NCBI GenBank assembly: GCA_037414955.1
Contig: JBBEWH010000073.1
Coordinates: 38,394 to 102,393 of the forward strand
Origin: Phytohabitans sp037414955
GTDB lineage: Bacteria; Actinomycetota; Actinomycetes; Mycobacteriales; Micromonosporaceae
Direction of reading: 5' to 3'
Length of the DNA stretch: 64,000 nucleotides
Shown: one piece after another, positions 9,701 to 16,533 of the stretch
How positions within the stretch are numbered: the first letter of the stretch is position 1
Layout of the letters: each line of letters begins with the position of its first letter
Notes under the pieces: generated by a model
The model's database searches: none
Seen by the model: only the letters and a program-made list of their open reading frames with translations
What the model was told of the DNA's origin: nothing
Program-made: the position numbers and the translations under genes

Positions 9701-10138
9701 TTCGCCACCCACGGCGCGTTCGTCGCGACCGTCACCCGCACCGCGGAGGCGTTCGTCGAGGCGGGCGTCTTCACCGCGGCGGAGAAGGACCTCGTCGTCT
9801 CGCACGCCGCCCGATCGGACCAGGAGCTCGAGCCGGCGCCCGCGTGGGAGGTCGAGATCGCGGCGCGCGTCCAGTGCACCGGCGCCAACGCCTACCTGTC
9901 GGTCAACGTGCGCAACGCCGACGCCGTACCACTCACCATCGAGCTGGTCACGCCGTACGGGTCGCGGACGGTGTCCGATGTGGCCCCCGGGAAGTCGGCC
10001 TACCAGTCGTTCAACACCCGCCGCGCGGCGGTGCCCGCCGGCACGGTGACCGTCAAGGCCACCGGCGCGGTCGACGGAGTAGCGACGACCGCACAGATCG
10101 AGGCGCCGTACGGCGAAGGCGGCTGCGCCAGCTCCTAA
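6755..10138 (+). CDS. Secreted GH127-type beta-L-arabinofuranosidase with inserted LamG domain
   Basis: A 1127-residue enzyme starting at GTG 6755 behind GGAAGGA, with a twin-arginine signal (NRRQLLQ). The DUF1680/GH127 catalytic fold starts near residue 65 and is interrupted by a LamG/concanavalin-like domain (about residues 188-405), then resumes. The zinc/nucleophile set of GH127 is visible: E651 and C653 in GAETC, and C721-C722 in GTCCGG, matching E338, C340, C417 and C418 of HypBA1. The family releases L-arabinofuranose from beta-linked oligosaccharides. The C-terminus carries the shared two-Cys module. The gene closes the polysaccharide operon; a palindromic element begins 5 bp after its stop. 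Confidence 0.9.
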   Translation: MAQFDEVKFNRRQLLQASALSAGAVAGAGVFTATAAEAAPATGPAAVGFAANLGPGSTAPVRPFALREVRLGTGLLQEKRDRMKDFLRQYDERRFLILFNNQAGRPNPPGISVPGGWENGGLLSGHWAGHYLTALAQAYADQGEAVYKDKLDRMVTELAACQAAITARMETGAPGGEEPEEPQIDRVPGRYGNALRLNGPSTAQYATLPQEAINQLTDFTIAAWVNLGSAQSWSRLFDFGQSTAVNMFLTPRAGVTGDVPRFAITVGGSGQEQRINGTTALPTNEWVHLAVTLSQTTGTLYVDGQPAGMNTNMTLNPSHLGNPGNRWIGRSQYGDPFLDATVDEFHIFDRALSQAELLSMLDSPAGGTGGGSIAWYRFDEDGGTTLKDASPNGRDGGVVAAQEGGDADWVPTHPGYLGALPEDTVLRLGPPRWAVYGGNADTNTWAPWYTQHKIIRGLLDAYYHTGNAQARDVVVTMADWAHLALTVGDKNHPDYTGPLTRDNLNYMWDLYIAGEFGGANEVFPEIYALTGDPKHLETAKCFDNRESLFGACVENRDILVVTPQNRPGRRRPDRLHANTHVPQFVGYLRVFEHTGDQEYFTAAKNFYGMVVPHRMFASGGAGGNYPGSNNNVELFQNRGNIANAIAQGGAETCTTYNLIKLARNLFLHEQDPAYMDYYERGLLNMITGSRADTATTSDPQLTYFQPLTPGSARSYGNTGTCCGGTGLENHTKYQETIYLKSADGTTLWVNLYAPSTLSWAEKGFTVTQRTTYPRADRTTLTIDGTGPLDIKLRVPGWVRKGFVVTVNGVVADIDAEPGSYLTLSRTWRPGDTVEIQMPFSIRIERALDRPDTQAIFWGPVLLQILGNPGDGNFRELTLYRHLKRDGDYARAAITHASTTAAGDPYFTTHGFTVRPYYISDTQPVSSYFRRVEPTIVFGSIDTGVPNRKRDDGLPNYDVPVSGIPSPGTDGPTFLDLVWDQAPFATHGAFVATVTRTAEAFVEAGVFTAAEKDLVVSHAARSDQELEPAPAWEVEIAARVQCTGANAYLSVNVRNADAVPLTIELVTPYGSRTVSDVAPGKSAYQSFNTRRAAVPAGTVTVKATGAVDGVATTAQIEAPYGEGGCASS

Positions 10139-10143
10139 CCAAC

Positions 10144-10248
10144 CATGATCAGGGCGTGCGAATAATAATTATTAAACACTTGAATAACCACCCTTCACCG
10201 GGGCGCCCTACCCGTCTTTAGACCGACGTGAAGGACGCCCTGATCATG
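10144..10248. repeat. Palindromic element copy A, interrupted by an AT-rich insertion
   Basis: The outer arms CATGATCAGGGCGT (from 10144) and GGACGCCCTGATCATG (to 10248) match the 56-bp palindromic element found elsewhere in the window. The left arm breaks off after GGCGT and about 50 bp of unrelated, locally AT-rich sequence (AATAATAATTATT) precedes the central GTCTTTAG and right arm. It lies between the 3' ends of the GH127 gene and the oxygenase remnant and supplies the TGA that ends the latter. Confidence 0.8.
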
Positions 10249-10700
10249 ACCGGCACAGGGTACGCGCCAGGGCCGCACCGATCGCGTCGCCGGCGTCTTG
10301 GACCAGCTCGCGGGCCCGCCACGCGACAACGCCGTCTGGGCGGACGAGCGTGGCACCGCTCAATCCGATGCCGTACACCTTCGTGAACTCGCCCAGCGGA
10401 TCGCCGACGTCGCCGCCGACCCGGCACACGTCCAGCGGGACGCCCAGCCGCTCGGCGGCGGCTGCCGCGGCCGGCACCCACGCGGCACCGTCGGGACCGG
10501 TGAAGAGCACGGCATCGCGACAGAAAATGTCCAGTATGGACAAGTCGGTGCCGGCCTGCTCGTAGGTGTCGAGCAGGGCGCCGCCGGCCCGCCCGTCGAG
10601 CACGTGAGCGAGCTTCCAGGCCAGGTTGTGCGCGTCGTGGACGCCGGTGTTACCGCCATAGCCACCGGTCGGCGGCATGAAGGTGTACGCGCACCGCCGG
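10244..10700 (-). pseudogene. FAD-dependent aromatic monooxygenase, C-terminal remnant
   Basis: The minus strand encodes the C-terminal part of a PheA/TfdB-type FAD monooxygenase: PPTGGYGGNTGVHDAHNL (the FAD-binding GD/VHDAHN region), then LLDTYEQ and the terminal ATLVRPDGVVAWRA. The N-terminal Rossmann half is absent, and the segment between DTYEQ and the C-terminal domain looks shortened. There is no plausible start. The stop codon falls inside the palindromic element at 10244-10246. A decayed gene, probably from a secondary-metabolism or catabolic function. Confidence 0.7.
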
Positions 10701-10723
10701 CAGCCAGGAGGGCAGGGCTGCCG

Positions 10724-10754
10724 CGTTCGTGGTACGGCCGGCGTACCACGAACG
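10724..10754. repeat. Perfect 13-bp inverted repeat
   Basis: CGTTCGTGGTACG (10724-10736) and its exact reverse complement CGTACCACGAACG (10742-10754) flank a 5-bp spacer. It lies just past the 5' break of the monooxygenase remnant and about 100 bp before a small secreted-protein gene. It could be an operator, a short hairpin or an insertion scar; no partner copy was seen in the window. Confidence 0.6.
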
Positions 10755-10856
10755 ATGTAGCCGGACTGCGCGCCTTGACGGATGCGTGGCCACCGTCCGA
10801 TGCCGAGACTCGAAGCTGACCAGGGATACACAAGGGATCGTGAAAGGGGTTTCCGA

Positions 10857-11183
10857 ATGCATACCCCGCGACGCCGCCTGGCGGCGGCCATGGGTGTGGG
10901 CGTGGCTCTGATCGGCGCCCTCGCCCTACCAGCTTCCCCCGCCTCCGCGGCTGCCAACGTGTGGACATGCGACAACCTGACCGTGTTTGAGCCACCCGTT
11001 GACCCTTATTACACCTCGATCGGCACCGGCAACTGCACCGGCGGTGACCCAGCGCAGCGGCTGGGATACATCGTCACCCGCAATCCCTCGCCCGCCGAAC
11101 CGGTCCGGGCGTACTGCCCCCTGAACGCCCAGTCCGCACCACAAGTCGTTTCCGGGCGCCCGTGCAGCGTCTCCTACTCGTAA
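10857..11183 (+). CDS. Small secreted four-Cys protein
   Basis: A 108-residue protein with a signal peptide (MHTPRRRL start, cleavage near ASA-AA around residue 32). The mature part of ~75 residues has four Cys (WTCDN, GNCTGG, YCPLN, RPCSVS), consistent with two disulphides. ATG 10857 follows GAAAGGGG. I do not recognise the family. It is flanked by two unrelated inverted repeats and stands apart from the adjacent operons. Confidence 0.7.
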   Translation: MHTPRRRLAAAMGVGVALIGALALPASPASAAANVWTCDNLTVFEPPVDPYYTSIGTGNCTGGDPAQRLGYIVTRNPSPAEPVRAYCPLNAQSAPQVVSGRPCSVSYS

Positions 11184-11204
11184 CGACCGCCCGATGAGTC
11201 GCCT

Positions 11205-11268
11205 TTGATCGTTGTCCCGAAAACACAACCTGAACGCCGTGTCGTTGAGTTTTCGGGACAACGATCAA
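11205..11268. repeat. Perfect 20-bp inverted repeat with 24-nt loop
   Basis: The left arm 11205-11224 (TTGATCGTTGTCCCGAAAAC) is the exact reverse complement of the right arm 11249-11268. It starts 22 bp after the small secreted-protein gene, so it may act as its terminator, but it lacks a T-tract and its arms are not GC-dominated as local terminators are. A non-autonomous mobile element is an alternative. Confidence 0.7.
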
Positions 11269-11379
11269 GAACCAACCGGACGCCGGCCGGCGGTGGCTGG
11301 TTTGGCGGTTTTGCCCCGGGGCCGGACGAGTACACGTGATGATGTGTGCAGTACCGGCACGGGGGGAGGCGGCATAACC

Positions 11380-13440
11380 ATGCCGACCGAAGCACAATCT
11401 CTATTACTCGCCGGTCGTCTGGACGCGCTGCGGGCGGCGATCCGGGACGGCGGGACGCATACCGAGCAATGGCGGCGGCTCTACGAGCAGTGCCAGTGGT
11501 ACCGCGACCAGCAGGATCCGCCGAAGGAATATCCCGACGACACCATCACGTACCTGGGGCCGGCCGGGATGAACCTGGCGCTGGCGTACCGGCTCACCGG
11601 TGACCGGGCATACCTGGACGAGGCGTGGCGCTGGATCGGCACCGCGGTGTCGTATCCGCACTGGGGTAAGGCACACCTGCCCGACCACGACCTGGACGCC
11701 GGTTGGCTGTTGTGCGGCCTGTCGCTGGCGTACTCCTGGCTCCGCGACGACATGCCCGCGGACCGGGCCACCATGGTGCGCGACAAGCTCGCCCTGCAGG
11801 GCGACCGGCTCTACGGGTACGCGACCGGGGAGGACACCCGGCACAAGCCGTGGCCGTCGTCGTTCTGGCAGAACCACAACTGGATCTGCTACAACGGGCT
11901 GGCGACCGCCGGGTATGTGCTCGGCCACCGGGAGTGGACGGAGCTGGCGAAAACGAACTTCGCCACCGTGCTGGAGGTGATGAACTCCGGCGGCTCGGAC
12001 TACGAGGGCCCGGTCTACTGGCGTTACGGTGTGCCGTGGCTGGCCGCGTATGTCGATCTGCTGCAACATGCCGAAGGCATCGACTGGTGGCCCCGGTTCG
12101 ACTTCCTGCGCAACACGTTCCACTGGCGCCTGCACCAGAGCGCGCCCGGTTACCAGGAGAACATCGAGCACGGCGACTGCCACGACCGGCACAGCTCGCA
12201 CTCGGTGGCGCTCTACTACAAGCTGGCCGCGGCCTACCGCATCGGCGAGGCGCAGTGGATGGCCGACCTGGTCGCGCGGCGCTTCTTCTGGCGGGAGGCG
12301 GACGAATCCGCGATCCGGCCGGGCATCCTGCCGGAGGCCGGGTACGAGTTCCTCTGGTACGACCCGACGGTCACCGCGGTCGATCCCGCCACGACCACAC
12401 CCACCGTCGCCTTCTTCCCCGACCTGGGCCAGGTGACCGCCCGCACCAGTTGGGCGGCGGACGCGACGATGGTCAGCTTCAAGGCGGCGCCCGGTGGGGG
12501 GCATATCGCCTGGGAGACGGCCGAGCGCTACCGCCGCGAACGCGGCTGGGAGACGGCCAGCACCGCACACCATCACCCCGACGCCGGTTCCTTCACGCTG
12601 GTGTCGCACGGCGCGTTCCTGGCGGTCGACGACGGCTACTGCAACCTCAAGCGGGTCGAGCAACACAACATGGTGCTCGTCGACGGGCAGGGCTGGGCCG
12701 GCGAGAACCGCTTCGACGTCTACCAGGGCCTGCCGTACGACCGGCAGCCGTGGATGCGTGACGTGTTGGCCAGCGACGGCTTCGCGCACGCCACCGCGGA
12801 ATCCGCCATCATGTTCGACCCGGCGCTGAAGGTACGCCGGGTCAACCGGACCCTGGTCTTCACCCCGGCGGGCCGGCTGGTCCTGCTGGACGAGTTGGCC
12901 GCGGACGAGCCGCGCGAATGGACGTTCCTGTTGCAGTCCGACTGGACGGCGGAGCTGGCCGGCGACGACCTCACGGTGCTGCGGTCCGGCCCAGCGCAGG
13001 CCTGGGTGCGCCGGTTGCCGGGCACGTCCGAAGGGCTCACGGTGAGCCGGGTCGACACGATCTTCGACGCCAACCCATCCTCCAGCTCACCGAACTGGCA
13101 CATCGTCACGCGGCTGCGCACCCTGCGGGTCCGCACCCCTCGGTTGCCGCAGGCCCGGTTCTTCACCGCCATCGAGCCGACCTCCGCGCTGGACCCGCAG
13201 CCGTCCACCGCGCGGGTCGTGCCGTGCGAGGCGGGCCAGGGGGTTGCCTTCGACGGCGAGACGGTCCTGCTGGCCGGCCCGGCCGGGCGTATCGCGGCAC
13301 CCCGGGTGACGGCGGACGCGGCGGCCGTCATCCTGGCCGACCACCGCGGCATCGGCGTGGCCTCGGCGACCCGGGTGGTCGTCGACGGCCGCGTGGCACT
13401 GGAGAAAGCCGAACCATTCACGGGGGTACTGCCATGGTGA
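11380..13440 (+). CDS. Heparinase II/III-like polysaccharide lyase
   Basis: A 686-residue protein with an alpha/alpha-toroid N-terminal half (LNLALAYRLTG-like helices, then FWQNHNWICYNG and EHGDCHDRHSS) and a C-terminal beta-sandwich of the heparinase II/III type (HHHPDAGSF, then EQHNMVLVDG). Such proteins (PL15, PL17 and related) cleave uronic-acid polysaccharides or oligosaccharides by beta-elimination. No signal peptide is visible, so it probably acts inside the cell. ATG 11380 follows GGAGG. Its last 7 bp overlap the start of a PL7 gene, which suggests an alginate-like or other uronate substrate (inference). Confidence 0.75.
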   Translation: MPTEAQSLLLAGRLDALRAAIRDGGTHTEQWRRLYEQCQWYRDQQDPPKEYPDDTITYLGPAGMNLALAYRLTGDRAYLDEAWRWIGTAVSYPHWGKAHLPDHDLDAGWLLCGLSLAYSWLRDDMPADRATMVRDKLALQGDRLYGYATGEDTRHKPWPSSFWQNHNWICYNGLATAGYVLGHREWTELAKTNFATVLEVMNSGGSDYEGPVYWRYGVPWLAAYVDLLQHAEGIDWWPRFDFLRNTFHWRLHQSAPGYQENIEHGDCHDRHSSHSVALYYKLAAAYRIGEAQWMADLVARRFFWREADESAIRPGILPEAGYEFLWYDPTVTAVDPATTTPTVAFFPDLGQVTARTSWAADATMVSFKAAPGGGHIAWETAERYRRERGWETASTAHHHPDAGSFTLVSHGAFLAVDDGYCNLKRVEQHNMVLVDGQGWAGENRFDVYQGLPYDRQPWMRDVLASDGFAHATAESAIMFDPALKVRRVNRTLVFTPAGRLVLLDELAADEPREWTFLLQSDWTAELAGDDLTVLRSGPAQAWVRRLPGTSEGLTVSRVDTIFDANPSSSSPNWHIVTRLRTLRVRTPRLPQARFFTAIEPTSALDPQPSTARVVPCEAGQGVAFDGETVLLAGPAGRIAAPRVTADAAAVILADHRGIGVASATRVVVDGRVALEKAEPFTGVLPW

Positions 13441-14135
13441 CACCCAACGACCTCATCCAGTTCGACGGTCCGGACACCGCCTGGAAAATCACTCTTGACA
13501 CGCCGCTCGGCGGCGACCATGACGCCGACGAGGAGTCGGCGGCGAAGTTGGCCGGCGGTTTCACCGAGCCCCCTGGGTTCACGGTGGCCGACAACGGATC
13601 GGTGGTGAGCTTCCGGGCCAGGGTCAATGGCGCGCGCACGGAAGGCACCGAGTACCCGCGCACCGAACTGCGGGAGATGCAGGCCGCCCATCCGGACCAG
13701 CGAGCCAGCTGGAAGACCAACGACTCCACGTCGCACAGCATGCAGTACGACGTCGCGGTCATCGCCGCACCCAAGAAGAAGCCTCAGGTCGTCTGTGGAC
13801 AGATCCACAACGGCGGCGAAGACATACTCGAGATCATGTACGACGGCAAGAAAAAGGCCATCGTCTACCGCTGGTTCGGTGAGTCGCAGGACGACAAGCT
13901 CATCACCGGATACGAGCTGGGCACGTTCTTCACGCTGCGGATCGACGTCGCCGATGGGAAGGTGAACATTTCCATCAACGGCGATCTCAAGGCGACCAAG
14001 TCGGTGAGTAAGTCCGGCTGCTACTTCAAGGCCGGATGCTACACGCAGTCCAACATGGAAAAGGAAGGCGGCGACGCGTCGCAGTTCGGCGAGGTCTGGA
14101 TCAAGAACCTGCGGGTAACAGGCGGCGGCGTCTAG
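13434..14135 (+). CDS. PL7-family alginate-lyase-like protein
   Basis: A 233-residue single-domain protein with the three PL7 signature regions in order: RTEL-R near residue 75 (YPRTELRE), QIH at ~123-125 (CGQIHNGG) and YFKAGCYTQ near 197. PL7 enzymes cleave alginate by beta-elimination, with the QIH/QVH triplet setting mannuronate/guluronate preference. There is no signal peptide, which is unusual because most PL7 enzymes are secreted. ATG 13434 overlaps the stop of the upstream lyase by 7 bp, so translation is probably coupled. It is followed 15 bp later by the PQQ dehydrogenase. Confidence 0.85.
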   Translation: MVTPNDLIQFDGPDTAWKITLDTPLGGDHDADEESAAKLAGGFTEPPGFTVADNGSVVSFRARVNGARTEGTEYPRTELREMQAAHPDQRASWKTNDSTSHSMQYDVAVIAAPKKKPQVVCGQIHNGGEDILEIMYDGKKKAIVYRWFGESQDDKLITGYELGTFFTLRIDVADGKVNISINGDLKATKSVSKSGCYFKAGCYTQSNMEKEGGDASQFGEVWIKNLRVTGGGV

Positions 14136-14150
14136 GGGATGGAGAGGCAC

Positions 14151-15713
14151 ATGTTGGCTCTGCTGCAACGGTCCACATTCGGGCGCCGCCGCCTGATGGT
14201 GGCCGGGCTCATCGCCGCGCTCGGCATCAGCCTGCCGGCGTCGACGCCGCCGAGGTCGGCGGTGGCCGCGGATACCTGCTTCACCGCGACCGGCAAGCCG
14301 ATCGCCGATCCGCTGCCCGGCAAGCTCAAGCCCGGCAAGCTCGGCGTGTCGCTGACCGACTTCATCACGCTGCCGGTGACCAGACCGGCGCGGATCGGAC
14401 CGCCCAGTGTGCCCCCGGTCGCGCCCGGTCAGGCGCGCATCAACTACATCGGCGAGATCCCGGACGGCTCGGGTCGGCTCTACGTGCCGGATCTCAACGG
14501 CATGCTCTACCTGGTGGTCAATGGCAGGCGCGTCGACTACCTGCACGTGGCGCGCCAGTTCCGCGACTTCCAGTTCGCGCCCGGGCTGGGCACCGGGTTC
14601 GGCTTCGTGGCCTTCCACCCGGAGTTCAAGACGAACCGCAAGTTCTACACCGTCCACAGTGAGGCCGGCTGGGCGCTCGCGAACAAGAAGCCCACGCTGC
14701 CCCCGTCGCCCAACACGAATCTGCAGCACTCGATCATCACCGAGTGGACGGCGAAGCAGTCGGCGGCGAACCGCTTCACCGGTACGAAGCGCGAGGTGCT
14801 GCGGATCGGTCTGTCCGCGTACAAGCACGCGATCCAGCAGATCGGCTTCAACCCATATGCCAAGAAGGGATCCGGCGGCGACCACGGGCTGCTCTACATC
14901 GCGCTCGGGGACGGCGAGGAGGACAACTATCTCGCACCGGAGTGGACGAGCGCCGCCCAGAACCTCGGCAAGCCACACGGAAAGATCCTGCGCATCAACC
15001 CGCTGGCCAGCGGCAAGGCGCGATACACCGTGCCGAAGGACAACCCGTTCGCCGGCCAGCCGGGCAAGCTGGGCGAGATCTACGCCTACGGCCTGCGCGA
15101 CCCGCACCGGTTCAGTTGGGATCCGGCGGCCCCGCACCGGATGTACCTGGGCGCGTTCGGTGAACGCCGCGTGGAGGCGGTGTACGAGGTGCGGAAGGGC
15201 GACAACTTCGGCTGGAACCACCGCGAAGCCATCTTCGCGTTCCGGGGCAAGAAGCGGGACCAGTTCGAGGTCTTCCCGCTGCCGTCGGGCGACGCGAAGT
15301 GTGGGTTCACGTATCCGGTCGCCACCTACGGCCGCGACGTCAACAAGGGCCTGCTCGACGACGATGGCCAGCCGATGAACGTGGTCGGCATCTCCGGCGG
15401 CTTCGTCTACCGCGGCAAGAAGATCCCCGAGCTGCGCGGGATGTACGTCTTCGGTGACGTGGTGAGTGGTCACGTGATCTACGCCGACGCCAGCAAGATG
15501 ACGGCGGCCAAGCCCGGGGTGGTGCCGCCGCAGCCGCAGCTCCAGCTGCTCAGGCTCTCCTACAAGAAGAAGCCGGTCACCATCAGCAAGCTCGCGAACG
15601 GTGTGGACAACCGCCGCAGCGACTTCCGGCTCGGCATCGACGGCAGCGGCGAACTGTACTTCCTCGTCAAGTCGAACGGCAAGATCTGGAAGGTCGAGAA
15701 GGAGGGTTCATGA
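14151..15713 (+). CDS. Secreted PQQ-dependent sugar dehydrogenase (GSDH-like)
   Basis: A ~520-residue six-bladed propeller of the glucose/sorbosone dehydrogenase type with an N-terminal export signal (FGRRRLMVAGL, cleavage near AVAADT). Family landmarks are ALGDGEEDN, NLGKPHGKILRINP and YAYGLRDPHRFSW; the His in GGDHGLL is the likely catalytic base. Such enzymes oxidise aldoses or related sugars using PQQ. ATG 14151 has GGAG at good spacing; ATG 14139 is possible but has almost no spacing to an SD. Its stop overlaps the start of pqqA (ATGA), and the PQQ pathway follows directly, so enzyme and cofactor synthesis look co-expressed. Confidence 0.88.
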   Translation: MLALLQRSTFGRRRLMVAGLIAALGISLPASTPPRSAVAADTCFTATGKPIADPLPGKLKPGKLGVSLTDFITLPVTRPARIGPPSVPPVAPGQARINYIGEIPDGSGRLYVPDLNGMLYLVVNGRRVDYLHVARQFRDFQFAPGLGTGFGFVAFHPEFKTNRKFYTVHSEAGWALANKKPTLPPSPNTNLQHSIITEWTAKQSAANRFTGTKREVLRIGLSAYKHAIQQIGFNPYAKKGSGGDHGLLYIALGDGEEDNYLAPEWTSAAQNLGKPHGKILRINPLASGKARYTVPKDNPFAGQPGKLGEIYAYGLRDPHRFSWDPAAPHRMYLGAFGERRVEAVYEVRKGDNFGWNHREAIFAFRGKKRDQFEVFPLPSGDAKCGFTYPVATYGRDVNKGLLDDDGQPMNVVGISGGFVYRGKKIPELRGMYVFGDVVSGHVIYADASKMTAAKPGVVPPQPQLQLLRLSYKKKPVTISKLANGVDNRRSDFRLGIDGSGELYFLVKSNGKIWKVEKEGS

Positions 15714-15856
15714 TGAAGACGATGGACGGTAAGGCCGCACCCGCGCCGGCCGCGAAGCGGAGCTGGTCCCGGCCACGGGTCGAATGCCTGGAGACCCGCC
15801 CAGAGGTGACCGCGTACTCCGGGGACGGGTGGCCGTGGCTGACCACTCCCCGCTGA
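15710..15856 (+). CDS. pqqA: PQQ precursor peptide PqqA
   Basis: A 48-residue reading frame starting at ATG 15710, which overlaps the dehydrogenase stop and sits behind a near-perfect AAGGAGGG. The peptide carries the diagnostic Glu-x3-Tyr (PEVTAY), the two residues that PqqE cross-links and that become the PQQ backbone. The core lies towards the C-terminus, followed by SGDGWPWL. It is longer than typical PqqA (22-30 residues) because of an Ala/Lys-rich N-terminal leader. Position immediately before pqqC supports the call. Confidence 0.85.
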   Translation: MMKTMDGKAAPAPAAKRSWSRPRVECLETRPEVTAYSGDGWPWLTTPR

Positions 15857-16533
15857 CCCGGGAGGAGTTCGAGGGCTCGCTGCGCGAGCTCTCGAACCGG
15901 TACTGGGACCGGCATCCGTTCCACGTCCGCCTCCACGCCGGCTACTGCGCGCCGGGCGAGGTGCGGGCCTGGGTGGCGAACCGTTGGTACTACCAGCGCC
16001 ACCTGTCGCAGAAGAACGCGGCCGTCGTCGCCAACTGCCCGCTGCCGGAGGTCCGGCGCCGTTGGCTCGAGCGGATCCCGTTCCAGGACGGTCACCGCGT
16101 CGGCGAGAGCGGGCTGGATGACTGGCTCGCCCTCGCCGACGCGGTCGGCCTCGGCCGGCAGGAGGTCCTCGACGAGCGGCACGTGGCACGCGGTGTCCGG
16201 TTCGCCGTGGACCGCTACGTCGACTTCTGCCGCGCCCGGCCGTGGACGGAGGGAGCCGCCGCGTCACTGACCGAGCTGTTCTCGCCGGATCTGATGGCCG
16301 ATCGGGTGCTGGCCTGGCGCCGGCACTACGACTGGATCAAGCCCGACGGCTTCGCCTACTTCGAGCGCCGGATCCCCACCGTACGCCGCGACAGCGGATA
16401 CACATTGGACCTGGTACTGACTCACTGCGTCAGCCGGGACCAGCAACGGGCCGCGGTGGCGGCCCTGGCGTTCAAGTGCGAGGTGTTGCACGCGATGCTC
16501 GACGCGATCGACTACGCCGGGCCGGTCCGGTGA
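15829..16533 (+). CDS. pqqC: PQQ synthase PqqC
   Basis: A ~234-residue PqqC, the cofactor-less oxidase that performs the final ring closure and eight-electron oxidation to PQQ. Landmarks: HPFHVRLHAG, RAWVANRWYYQ, IPFQDGH, GVRFAVDRYVDF, ASLTELFSP and RRHYDWI. GTG 15829 (or GTG 15835) gives a start aligned with other PqqC proteins and overlaps the 3' end of pqqA by 28 bp; an earlier in-frame ATG at 15784 would add residues unlike the family. Its TGA overlaps the GTG start of pqqDE. Confidence 0.88.
   Translation: MAVADHSPLTREEFEGSLRELSNRYWDRHPFHVRLHAGYCAPGEVRAWVANRWYYQRHLSQKNAAVVANCPLPEVRRRWLERIPFQDGHRVGESGLDDWLALADAVGLGRQEVLDERHVARGVRFAVDRYVDFCRARPWTEGAAASLTELFSPDLMADRVLAWRRHYDWIKPDGFAYFERRIPTVRRDSGYTLDLVLTHCVSRDQQRAAVAALAFKCEVLHAMLDAIDYAGPVR

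Noticed and set aside
10160..10195. AT-rich stretch as a replication origin or phage attachment site
   Set aside because: It is only ~30 bp, no DnaA boxes, integrase or tRNA gene are nearby, and it is explained as an insert in a palindromic element.
12720..15473. A 917-codon minus-strand open frame opposite the lyase and dehydrogenase genes
   Set aside because: It spans three real plus-strand genes and has low-complexity composition and no motifs.
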